A stretch of DNA of 64,000 nucleotides from contig NC_135552.1 in NCBI RefSeq assembly GCF_964340395.1, positions 27,810,181 through 27,874,180 on the forward strand, given 5' to 3'. This document shows, piece after piece, positions 13,375 through 56,697 of this stretch. The notes below the pieces were generated by a model, which was given only the letters and a program-made list of their open reading frames with translations, was not told where the DNA came from and ran no database searches. Numbering within the stretch: the stretch's first letter is position 1; each line of letters begins with the position of its first letter. The position numbers and the translations under genes were made by a program. This stretch comes from Glandiceps talaboti. Lineage: Eukaryota > Hemichordata > Enteropneusta > Spengelidae.

Positions 13375-14822
13375 ATATTCTGTATGACTACAATCTGCTC
13401 ACAGTTCAAGTTCAATGGCAAGGAATTTACTGCCCTGACAAGTCTGTCCTGGGCCTGGCAGTGCTTGTTTTTTAAACGCGCCAATTCATTTCAAAGTGAA
13501 ATATACAATGCACCTGGTATTGGTAAACATATGTCACTGACCTTTCACAGTTTGTTCAAAATCTTCATTGCTGTACTTTTTACAGTGAAGTTTATTCTTA
13601 CTACCAACTTGATGGAATTGCTAGACTAGAGTTATTGGACACACATTCTACTCCTGTTACAGTTTTTATCTTGCAAGTATACTATGTTTCTTACCCCCTT
13701 ATAGTATTAGCTGTATTCCCTACACGTTATTTCAAATGTGTGTAGTCAGTTTCTCGTTATCCATAATTTGGACTACCACAGACTAAGTTTGATGCCTTGT
13801 TTTCTTCTAGATACTGTACCATGGGAACAAATCTCACATTTCAATATTTTCAACTGAAAGTCCACAATTGGATAAAAGTTTATCTTGCATCATTCTTGAT
13901 TTCTTAGAATCATGGTTGAACAGCTCGAATCAGCCATGACTTGATCATTTTTATGAAATAGCTAAATCTCAAGCACAAAGTGACGTAGACGCAGTGCAGT
14001 ATATACAATAGTGCAAAATATAACAAAAAAAACTTACATGCACAGCATAATGTTGACAAATATATTACAAGACCAAAGTTTGTATTCAAAATAATAAAAA
14101 GAAAAGTCAAGATAAAATTTCAATGTGTTATGGGGTGAATGGCACTGATGACAGACTATATAAGTACTAAGGCTATGTGTATACTATCACTTTACAGTAC
14201 ATACAATAACAATACACATTCACCATCATCTATGCCTTATAGTTTAACAACACATAGCCATATTTTATGAGCACACTTTACAGGCATAATCTACCTGTAG
14301 TAACAATACAATTCCTTTTCATGATATTCATTGTATTGATTAGATGCACTGTATGACCATCATCAACACCTTGAAGTTATAGTTAAACAGAACATATTGC
14401 CATATTTTGTGAGCACACTTTGCAGTGAATAATCTACCTGTATTAATTCCACCCCTTGAACTGATGATACATTGATTAGATGCATGTGTGAATGACTTTC
14501 AAGCCATTTATTGGTTGCAGTAACCCTGTGTACAACTGATGGAGACAATCACATCCCATACTCTCCATGTCATGCATTACAAGAACAACCTTGGTTGTCT
14601 CTTTCAGATGACTGAACCACCTTTAGCATAGTACCAGAGACATTCTGTGAGAATAGTTCAATGAAGTATTGTCTGGTACTTTTGACAGGATTTTTTAAGG
14701 ATCAAATAAATGTGTAATCATTTTATAACCATGTAGCTGTGGTACAAAAGTTTCAAGTTAGGGTGTCCATATCAATCACATGCATTTAATTCTAAAAAAG
14801 TGGGACTCTGGGTACCCATTCT

Positions 14823-14960
14823 CTAGTTTCGCTGCTAGACCTTAGACTTTCTTCTGAAAGGTGCAATCGAGGTCGAACGTTGGCCTATTGCCCTTACTAG
14901 TGATCTACGGTTGCCTTCACAGTGAGCAGAATAGCCCAAGGGGTCTAGCAGCAAGACTAG
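14823..14960. mobile_element. 138-bp MITE-like element with 19-bp terminal inverted repeats
   Basis: CTAGTTTCGCTGCTAGACC at the left end matches the reverse complement of the right end in 17 of 19 positions. There is no coding capacity. The family is not identified. Confidence 0.65.
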
Positions 14961-15412
14961 TCATTATCCTACAAGTAAACTGAAGTTGTATGTACAGGAT
15001 GGATTTGGAAATACCAATATCTGTTTCAGAGTTTTTCTAAAAGATGTCTCCCTAGTTTCAGAAGAATTCATGTCATTTTCTGTGAAAGAATTTGTGAGTG
15101 GTTTAATATTCCCAATAATATAAATCCTACAAATGTTCTTCTGACTGCCCTGTCACAAAAATACCAAATCAGAAAAATGCATCTGTATAATGCCCTCCAA
15201 AATATTGCTGCTGGTGCAAACTTGTGTTGTTTTTAAATTACATGAATTAAGAACTATGTACTAAGTACTATGGTGGCCATACAATGCTGAACAACTCAAA
15301 ATCCTGCAAATGTGAAATCTTTGAAATAAAATCCGGAGACGTGTGTGGCTCAAAATGTATTACAATGTTACATGCACTATCTATCCTAATAAGCTGACTT
15401 CTAATAACTTAA

Positions 15413-15422
15413 TTTATTTATT
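15413..15422 (-). terminator. DCTN2: Probable DCTN2 poly(A) signal
   Basis: Overlapping AATAAATAAA on the minus strand lies about 105 bases after the DCTN2 stop codon, a normal distance for a short 3' UTR. Confidence 0.6.
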
Positions 15423-15524
15423 CAAATGGCTACATTTTGTTTAAAGCCATTCTGTGACAAATGTTATTGACACTAAAAAATGTCATGTGATACCGCTGTC
15501 AATTTCAATGATCTGTTTAAGTCA

Positions 15525-47272
<31,748 letters not shown>

Positions 47273-47845
47273 TTTGTCCCTTTAGATCACGTGAGTAATA
47301 ACGCCGAGAAAAAAATCAACAGGAAATATTTTGCACCGGAGTATTAATAATAATAAAATTTCCGTGTTTTATTCAATTGAAATTAGTATATATTTATAAA
47401 TAGAGTCACGACGCTCTAAAAATTAAGTTATCTAGCCCGGTACATAAGAAAACCAAACGTTAGTCTCGTGGAAAGCGAGACATTGGTGATTGGATGACGT
47501 CATTGAAGTATCGTGACGATCCCACAATCCATTTGAGTCTGATACATTCTCATCGCCGGAGATCGGACGGTGTCTGACGGATTGTACATTTATTGTATGT
47601 TTAATTTTTCTGTTTATTTCGAACAAGAAGTCTTCCGATCATCAGCGAAGCTTTGGATTAGAACTTGCAGCACACTGACTCTAAATATTGACTTTATATA
47701 ACAAGCTTTCACCGTCGCCGAGCTGATAAAAGTGGAGACTGTTTCCAAAATTATGGCCGCCATCTTGTGAATATCCGATCTCTGATTTCTTCACCATCAT
47801 CCAAAGAACCCGGAGTTTCTGACGGGCCATCGACGAACACTCAGG
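47273..47845. promoter_or_regulatory. Bidirectional DCTN2/KIF5 promoter region
   Basis: The 573 bp between the two start codons include a palindromic E-box TCACGTGA (47287-47294), two inverted CCAAT boxes ATTGG (47482-47486, 47489-47493) immediately before a perfect CRE TGACGTCA (47495-47502), and a YY1 motif GCCGCCATCTTG (47756-47767) in the likely KIF5 5' UTR. No TATA box stands out. CCAAT plus CRE between head-to-head genes is a common bidirectional promoter design; shared use is inferred. Confidence 0.75.
47489..47502. promoter_or_regulatory. CCAAT box and CRE cluster
   Basis: Inverted CCAAT (ATTGG) is followed after one base by the full palindromic CREB/ATF site TGACGTCA, with a second ATTGG seven bases upstream. 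Confidence 0.7.
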
Positions 47846-47971
47846 ATGGCAGACCCGGCTGAATGTAGTATTAGAGTATGCTGCCGTGTGCGGCCTATGA
47901 ATGCTTCGGAACTTGCGGCAGGCGGAAGACCGTGTGTCAAGGTTCAAGACGAGAGTGCGATAACCATACAG
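47846..47971 (+). CDS. KIF5: Kinesin-1 heavy chain (KIF5), first coding exon
   Basis: Kinesin-1 is the ATP-driven motor that carries cargo to microtubule plus ends. The 42 codons start MADPAECSIRVCCRVRPMNA and end ...ESAITIQ before GTGAGT (phase 0). MADPAEC followed by a beta-strand and RVRP (residues 14-17, the N4 nucleotide-pocket motif RxRP) is the start of the kinesin-1 motor domain in animals. P-loop, switch and stalk exons are not in the window. One gene usually represents KIF5A/B/C in invertebrates, so no paralogue letter is given. Confidence 0.93.
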
Positions 47972-50325
47972 GTGAGTATACAGGATGATGATCATCGTCT
48001 GTTTCATTCAAGCCGGCTTTATTCCGGTCACCCGCATTGATTATTTTCAGCAATAGAAATCGCCAGAAAGACAGTTTATGGTAAAAGTAATGTCATCCAG
48101 TCGTGTTATTAACTTAGAAAATGGCATAATGTATATAAAGTGATTTCCATTTGACAGCAATTCCACCCAATATGCCTGTATCCGATACATAATACATGAT
48201 ATATTATCATAATTCAGCAAGCATTTTAATTACAAACTTCAGAATTTTTCCCAAATTCCCGTTCTGGTTACCGATATTCCTCTAGACACAGCTACATATT
48301 TTTATTTGGTAGTACCGGCTTCTGTTGACGCTTAGATCGGTCAGTGTTGAAGTGTTTTTGTTAATAGTCTGGTCATCTAAAAATAATGTGTTGACCACAT
48401 TTCACATTAACATGACCATTAATTAAGGACAGTGTCGTCAGACATGTCAACAAACTTATATTCATGTGAGCAGGGGATCCAAAGAGGTTTGTTTTTAACT
48501 AATGGTAGTACCCCGCATTGTTGCCCTAAAATTGAGACGGTAACAACCCCAGGAAGATGACCTCCCAATCTTATGTTTTCATGGTCATAGGAAGGGTGTC
48601 CTTCATTGACACCCAGGTGGTGAAAAGCCAATATTTGAATTGAGTTCAGTGTATTGTAACAATACATCTTAAATGATCAAAAGAGAATTAAAATAAAAAA
48701 TGAGGATTATGGTTGTTCAACAACATGAATTATTTCTAGAAATGTTGACATGTTCACAAAAAAACCTTGGATATCTTCCTATGATATGTTAATGCCTCAG
48801 CTCACAGCGCCATGAATAATGTATCATTTCTGTGATGTCAGATTACATTGCCAGATAGGGTCCATTTCAGGTCATTTTCCTCTGACCTTCAAGTGAAGCA
48901 AAAACAAAACTAACCCTATTCATTCGGATAAAAGCCTTCCTGTGTCTAATTCTTTACATTATCACATCCACCCTCACCAAAACGAGGTGGAGGACATTTC
49001 TCAGAACAGCCACCCACTCGAGGAATAACAGTCGTGCATGTTACGGAACAGGAATAACGTCAAATTTATTTTCAAATCTTAATCACTTGGAAAATTTATT
49101 ATCAAGAACTTTGACACATAGACTAAGTATGGATTTATGTTGCCTTTACTGTATTTGTTTTCAATGAACTCTCATGTAAGCCCGGAATTTTGACTGCAGA
49201 TCAGTCACACAACACCGATAACACTGGTATGTAAAGTATTACTTGGCCTGAACAACAAATCAACCCCATCCTCAAAACAACATAAATTTTCATTCATAAC
49301 TACTTACATCTTATGCCATGTGACTGATTTATAAGTATCCAACTTTCTGCATGGTTTGTTTCTGTGCTAGGTGTAACTTGCCACCTGGAAGTGTGGGAGG
49401 TGTGGTGGTAAGCTTAACATAGTACGTTATCATGACCTCTTACCAAGGGTCAATAACAGGCAGTTTATTCTGGGGCATACATATGTACATACATTTTTAT
49501 GACTGTTGAGTTGAATTGGTTGCGTCATACATGTACTCAGTCTTGTGTTGGTGCAGTTTTAGGGTTTCTTCTGGAAGGGTGTCAATATCACCTGAATTAC
49601 TCTGAACAGGAAATCTTTACAATTCAGGAGTCTTAAGGTGTCAAAGCATTAGGTATAACATGTATACATGTATTGTATGAATACACCATGAGTTGCACAA
49701 AAAGACAAAATTAAGTTTCTAGTTTAATGTATTTTATGTACAGTGACCAGCCAGCAGTCGATAGCTTTTGAAATGACCCAAGCTGAAATTAGGTGATGAT
49801 GCAATGAAATAAAGCAACTCTGATTTCTTAGTGCAGTTTATTGATTTTACATCAAGTCTATGTGAAAGCAATTACCAAAGATAATGAAATAGACAAAGTT
49901 TGTCTTCATGAAGTTTAAACAAATAATTTCCCATTGAAGATGTCGCCAAACAAAAGTAGATCTCCTCAGAAGGGGCCTTTTATTTCATAATTCCAGGCCA
50001 TAACGAACTTGCCAAGTGTTGACTTTCTTGTGTTTAATTAGACATAGTGAAATAGTTATAGGTGAAATTGTCAAGAATGGGTGGTGATTTCTTTCATAAA
50101 ATAAAGTAGCTGTCCAAACATTTTGAATTTAAGACTTGGTTTGGCAAATGACATGGCCCCTTGGCAAATGCCCAAGATTCAAATAATTTCTGTACATCTA
50201 CATAATATTTTGTATTCAGCCAACTGGAAGCCTATTCAAGTATTGCATATACGTTGAAGATGGTATGAGATCAGATTACAGAAATATAATGTAACTCAAG
50301 ATGGAATATAAGAAGAGTATCTTAG

Positions 50326-50718
50326 TATCATGACAGACACAGATCCTGATGGTATAGGCAGGGTATCGTAGTATCATTACAGACATAGGTCCTGATGGTA
50401 TAGGCAGGGTATCGTAGTATCATTACAGACATAGGTCCTGATGGTATAGGCAGGGTATCGTAGTATCATTACAGACATAGGTCCTGATGGTATAGGCAGG
50501 GTATCGTAGTATCATTACATGACAGTCCTGATGGTATAGGCAGGGTATCGTAGTATCATTACAGACACAGGTCCTGATGGTATAGGCAGGGTATCGTAGT
50601 ATCATTACAGACACAGGTCCTGATGGTATAGGCAGGGTATCGTAGTATCATTACAGACACAGGTCCTGATGGTATAGGCAGGGTATCGTAGTATCATGAC
50701 ATGACAGTCCTGATGGAA
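50326..50718. repeat. 46-bp tandem array, about 8.5 copies
   Basis: Units contain GTCCTGATGGTATAGGCAGG and GTATCGTAGTATCATTACAG. The minus-strand repeat peptide (ND-TTIPCLYHQD) is an artefact. Confidence 0.95.
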
Positions 50719-53700
50719 GAGCTGGAAATGATGTCTGTCTTATAATCTTTATTTCCCCAAGACCCAGTGGAATCACAGAATAGTTGCTATATGTCATATA
50801 CAACAGTGTCGAAAATTTACATAGCTTCAAATGGCAGTTTTTCAGATCTTTTCTTATTTGGTTGATATAGAATTTTGCTGTAAGAATTTTGTTTTCGCCA
50901 AATAGGTAAGATAGGAAATGAAGTATGCCATTCCATCTTTGTAATATCTGTGTAATTTTGAGATTATTTGGAATATTTTCCTGACAAGCCAAGCTATAGT
51001 ATTGTATGTTATGAGGCTGTTCCATAGGACTTCACATGATGGCAAGCTCATAATGTGTTTCAGAGGCATGTTTATTACCTTTCACACACACCCACAGACA
51101 CCCACCAGCACCCCCTCCACCCCACCCATGATGGTTTTGCCACTGTGAATAAAATTGCTGTGTCAATAACTTTTCAGGAAAGAGACAACTTGGACATAAA
51201 TCCAAATGAAATAATGTGTTTATCTCCATTGTACAAAAATTTGAAATAGGCGTGATTATGCACTTTGAGTAGTACAATAGAATGGCATCAATGCAATAAA
51301 AAATTGGTTTCCAGACAAGCAAGTTAGCATCCAAAACCAGCCAGCCATGCAATCATTCCATCTCAATCATAACGTTAGCCTTGCTGCACCCAAAAAATAT
51401 ATACACACACAAAAAAGCCTACACAACAAACTGTTAAGCATGAATAGGCAGATTTGAAAGGTTAGCGTACACATATACACACACGTTAAGAGACCACCAT
51501 CACTCTGGGACAGTAAACTTTTCGCTCAATGCAGTGATAGTGATTATTCAAGAAACCAAGGAGAAAGAAGTCCTATTTCCAAAGAATGTGACAAAGGCTT
51601 TTGAATTGATTGGTAGCAAAGTAATGGCTTAGAATGTGTAGGGTGATGAGACCCATTAAAAGTAGGACATGATCTTTACAGTTTAACCTAGAAGTCAGAC
51701 AATTCTCAAGGGCACTATCTATTGCACACACAGTGTATCCAAGATGAGTGTCCTGAAATCAACTTGGGGACAGGTGTTAGTCTAATAAATTAGGTGTAGT
51801 CTCAACTTCTGAAGGGTGTATACAAGTATTTTGTTAATATGTGTTAAGTAGCAGGTGCAAACTGAATGCAAATAATGTTTTGTTTTTAACAATATGAACA
51901 TTTCTACCTGCACTTGTCTTTTGTTTATAGTCAACACACACATCTGGACTACTGTGTTAATGTGTTGTTTTCCCTGAACAAAGTGATAAGGGTGCCAAGT
52001 CCTCATGTAATGTTTAGGTGCTCTTGATACAATAACAATCATTACAGAGTTTAAACCAAACCACGCCATTATATACAAAAATGGTATCAACACAGCCACC
52101 ACACCTATATTCTTTCATGGTCAACTGACAAATATAAATAATATTGTCAGTCTCTGAGCAATCTGTGATTTAAAAAAGCCTGAGAAGTCTTCTCAAGAAT
52201 AATAACGGTGCATGCATGAACAGTTCCATCAGTCCAAAATATGTAATAGGAAGTTAGGACTGATTCAAGAACAACATAAATATTGTTTGTTTGCACAGAA
52301 ATACAATTATGATCCACAAATAACAAATTCATCTTACAACATATCCCTTGAGTGTTCTAAAGTGATGATGACTGGTAAAAAATTTCATTTTGCAATGTCT
52401 GCTTGAAATTTGTAATCCAAACATTTATTTGCTGAAATATGATGTAATATGCAGGTGCTGAATGAACTCATTGAAGCCAGCAGTTACATCAATATTATGT
52501 ATATCAAAATTAATATTAATATCACAAGTCAATTATTGTCTACTGTGTTCCAATTGGTATTGATTTCCAGTGGTATTATATTACAAATTTACTGGTATAT
52601 TCACATAAATAGTTGTAATGGAGAATTGAGTGATAGCATGCCTATTTCATCTTTCTTTGTGTTGTCATTGCCAAAGGTTAAATGTAGAGGGGGTACACAC
52701 TAGTGAATTTCCAATTATGGTTGATATGTTTGTACCATATGGTTATAATGTTTCTGTTGACATCATTCAGAATTAAAATATGAAAGAATTTACAGACAAG
52801 CAGTATGCAAGGTAGCATTGATGTGTTAACTCAACTGTTTACAAGTAATGCTAAAATAACCTCTGACACCTCTGTCACCCATTCAACACAATTTAAATGT
52901 ATTTGAATACAAGTGGGAGTTTTATGTATTGTCAGGGTCTCCTTTTCACTGTGTTGGATTCATTCTGCAATCCATTGTTAAAATGGTACCAACACAGCTA
53001 CCAGTCTAGCATTGTGTCACTCCTTGTATTCTAGCCGTGTAAACAACCAGGTGGGGGACAGCAGAAAGTTGGATGCCTTGACTGTACTGAAATACATACA
53101 TGTATAGTGCCTCTGAGGACGGTGTAGGTTCATCAATTCACAACAGAATACTCCTAATGAAATTAGATATATTGTATATGTTTGACCTACCAGTAAATTT
53201 AGCAGTTATAATTACAGTAGATATTAATGTAAACATCATGGAATGTTCTAACTTCAGGGTAAAGGCAAGCTGCAGAGAGAAGGATCATATTGTGGTATTT
53301 TTGTTTGTCAAAGTATGTGTCAGTGACACAAATAAAACCTGTGGTTAAGAATGTATGCTTACATCATATGTATGATTGTGTAATTAGGATGTACCTCCTT
53401 AAGGTCACAATTACATGCTGTTAACATGTTACCCCTTTGTCAAGCCATATTTTTGCAAACAAGAAATGACCTTTATCTGCTCTGCTCTGATAGCAATAAT
53501 AACTGTTCCAGGTACAAGTACTGCTCATCTACGTGTGACTAGATGAGTCTACTAGTAGTAGTACTAGCTGTACATTGTACTCATCAACTATTGTCAAATT
53601 GTTCGAAAAGATTGTGAAATATTATACATATATATACTGGGTACCCAATAATTGGTGTTATTATACATGTATATCCAGATTTTGGTATGAACATAATGTG

Positions 53701-55960
53701 CATGCCATGAACTGAAATAATTGTGTTTAACTTATTTCTTTGACAAAGATTCGTTTTGCACAATTTGATTTTCAAATTACAGGTAGTTACAGGCAGTTAC
53801 AGTTAATGTATTACCACTCCAGAAATAGTTTAAATGTAATGGCCCAAAAAGACCCTGAAATGACCTTTTTATTTGTATGGTATACAAAGTTTTGCAGGTT
53901 TCAAGTGATTTCTGTATTTCCAATATACAATGCATAATATTCCTCTGAATTCTAATTGCTACCAGTAATTACATACATGTAACTGTCATCAATTATAGAG
54001 AAGAAAACTATTCATATATTTGGTTTTGCATAATTTGAGGAAAATAGGATTCTGCTGACTCACAGAATAGACTGTTTAAAGTAATTAATCCAATATTACC
54101 AACAGACTAGTTAATCTTGTTTACCATGTAGGAAGAGGAAATCCAACAGAAATACAGCTGAGTTTGCCAGGATTCATGAAATGAGTGGCACCATGTGAAT
54201 GTACATTGCCCAGGCTAATCTTATTTGTATGTCAAGTCATGTCCCTAGCTAATGCAGCATTCTCATCACAAATATTAAATTGACTAGGAATGCAAAATTC
54301 ATCAAATGGACCCACAACACGCACACAGCTGAATACAAATAAAGTTGTCTGTAATTGCAACAAACATGGCTTCGTTACATTGTATTGCATTTACATTTGT
54401 CATGGTTCTGTTATTTTAATCTTGTGATAATGTTACATCTGTGAATTTTATATGCATGTTTGTATATTTTCAATAGAAATATAACCAAGAATCTATATGT
54501 ATACCTGGTATTAATACAGGGTAATTGGAATATGAGAACCAAACTGTTATTTCTACTAAATGTGTATGTACTTTTGGCTTGCCAGACAAACTAATTACAG
54601 TATACAGTATACTTAATAAAAAATGACTTTAGCAGATCAAACATTAGCAAATGAAATTTCTGAGGGATTGCTGTGTTTGTGTTGATAAGTTTTGTCAATC
54701 AAAAGCTAGGAATGATCACAGATCAAGGTATGTCATAGATGAATGTATGGGGTCAGAGGTCAGGATTGGCAGAGATCAGTGTCTTACCTGTGTACTCATG
54801 TATGATGTAGCTAAATTGTTAATCATTTGAAGCTATTTGTAGAAAAAAAGAAAATTAGTGATTACTGTTGCAGTATTACTTCCCTAGGCTTATACAATAT
54901 TATATAGTTTTGATAAACACTTTAAATGTGTATTAATTTGGGTATAGTTTTCATTTCCCCATACCGTAAATTTACCATGATTCTCCATAAATTATATACC
55001 TTGTACTCAATAATACCAAAAATTACATCATACATTTACCTCATCATCATGGGTCATAAGATTTTACACACTTAAGAATATTTCTTCTTATAATATTCCT
55101 CCATTTATAAAATTGTAACATGTAAGAAAATTTGGGGATTTTTGCCACAGACATAATATGTGGCTATTACATTTGAAATCCTAGCACTAACCCTAAACAG
55201 GAAGATTTTCCAAAAGATTGCCAATAAAATTGAATTATACATTGTACATATTGGCTAGTTTTTTGTTCACTTTTGATTTTTAGCACTTCTGAATCTGTGT
55301 TCATTTGTACAAGTTGTTAAATATTATTTTAATCTTTCTTTCTGATCACATTAGATATCTTTAAATAAAGTTTTACCCCTTTGTCATGAGTTTTCATATT
55401 TCACTACATAATGCATTCCTACACAGTTTTATGTTTCCATGGAGTCTACAGTTGACAAAGGATTTTTTGTACACTTCTTTCATACATTGTGCAACATGTA
55501 GGTTTAGGGTGAGGAGGGGGGGGGGGGGGTGAAATGACATCACTGGCTGTTTGAATAACAAGAAATATTCAAAAAAGAGATGTAAAGTGTCAACCATGCA
55601 TGCACATAGCGGTTATGGTACGTATACAGTATAGGACATACCTGACTAGTATTGCATCACATACCTATAGTCAGATAGGTGTGACCGATCATTACACAGG
55701 TGATGAAATTAGTTCCATTTACCTTACTAATGCCAACAGTTTGTACATACTTAGTTACATGTATATGATATATATACACATGTATATGCTGGCATTTTGA
55801 AATGTGGTTTGAAAAATGTCACCAATCCATGTTGTTGATAGCATGATGTGGTTTTCCTTACCACTGGCCATTAAACCGCCAATCTCAGAGTCTACATACA
55901 TGTAGTAATGATTTACCTTTCAAAAAATGTTGACACACAATATTTGATTGTCAAGGTTTA

Positions 55961-56091
55961 AGCAATAACCCCCCGCCGAAGGCGGGTATACACAAGATTT
56001 TGGTACAATTCGCGACATATAGCACGAGCCGAATATGGAGCGAATTGTACCAAATTCGAGTGTATACCCACCTTCGGAGGGAGTTATTGCT
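55961..56091. repeat. Long hairpin, about 52-bp arms and 26-bp loop
   Basis: The left arm (55961-56013, AGCAATAACCCC...GGTACAATTCGC) pairs with the right arm (56040-56091, GCGAATTGTACC...GTTATTGCT) at roughly 85% identity. The arms are GC-rich compared with the surroundings. Confidence 0.85.
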
Positions 56092-56514
56092 ATTATATTA
56101 TATCAAAATATGTGTCTATATCTTCTAAATGTGAATCTGTGGTTATTTATATGCCTGAAAAAGGCGAATTCGCACGTACAGGAAAAGATCGTCGGTAATA
56201 GATCGTCGGGAACGAGCATATTTTGATGAGTGGATACGTTCATGTCGCCCCCGGACACACACACTGCATGAACGTTATGAACACAAACCATACACTACAT
56301 TGCATTGCATTGATAAATTACTTTATTTACATCATATAATGCATAACGAAAACGCGTTGAAACTAGCAACAAAGAAAACGGGGCAAGAGGTCAAAGAAAG
56401 TAACAATTTTGTTTGGATATTTACATATGAACAATACAATCTTGTACACTGCTAAAAATAGATGTCTCGGCGTTGAATCAGTTGAATCGGAGACAGTAAA
56501 TCAGAGACGCGACG

Positions 56515-56697
56515 TTACGCTACTTTAATGTAATGGTTAACAAATTGAACATTGACTGAACCTGAAAATGTACAGTTTTGAAATAATCCTGACGCACTTG
56601 ACTGATGGTTAAAAGTTAAATTGGTGTTGCTTGATTCAACGAGAGCAGGACGCTGAGACGGCTCGTTGCATGGGAGAACTTGTACCTTATCAGCCAT
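56515..56697 (-). CDS. Small uncharacterised frame (60 aa)
   Basis: From ATG at 56697 the frame reads MADKVQVLPCNEPSQRPALV and, after an Asn/Ser-rich stretch, FQNCTFSGSVNVQF, ending in TAA. The NCTFSGSVNVQF block has the look of short beta-strand motifs at the ends of some invertebrate immune-type proteins, but I cannot name a family. A stop codon lies just upstream. It could be a fragment of a transposed gene. Confidence 0.25.
   Translation of the reverse strand: MADKVQVLPCNEPSQRPALVESSNTNLTFNHQSSASGLFQNCTFSGSVNVQFVNHYIKVA

Larger units (their letters stand above)
10330..15410. other. Intergenic region between RPL27 and DCTN2 3' ends
   Basis: No gene was recognised on either strand. It contains one copy of a 96-bp dispersed repeat (11408-11503), a TGTA-rich microsatellite (13267-13374) and a 138-bp inverted-repeat element (14823-14960). 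The open frames here are short and show no family similarity. Confidence 0.6.

Noticed and set aside
50423-50614. Minus-strand repeat peptide with CLYHQD units
   Set aside because: It is a translation of the 46-bp tandem array; the frame stays open only because the unit has no stop.
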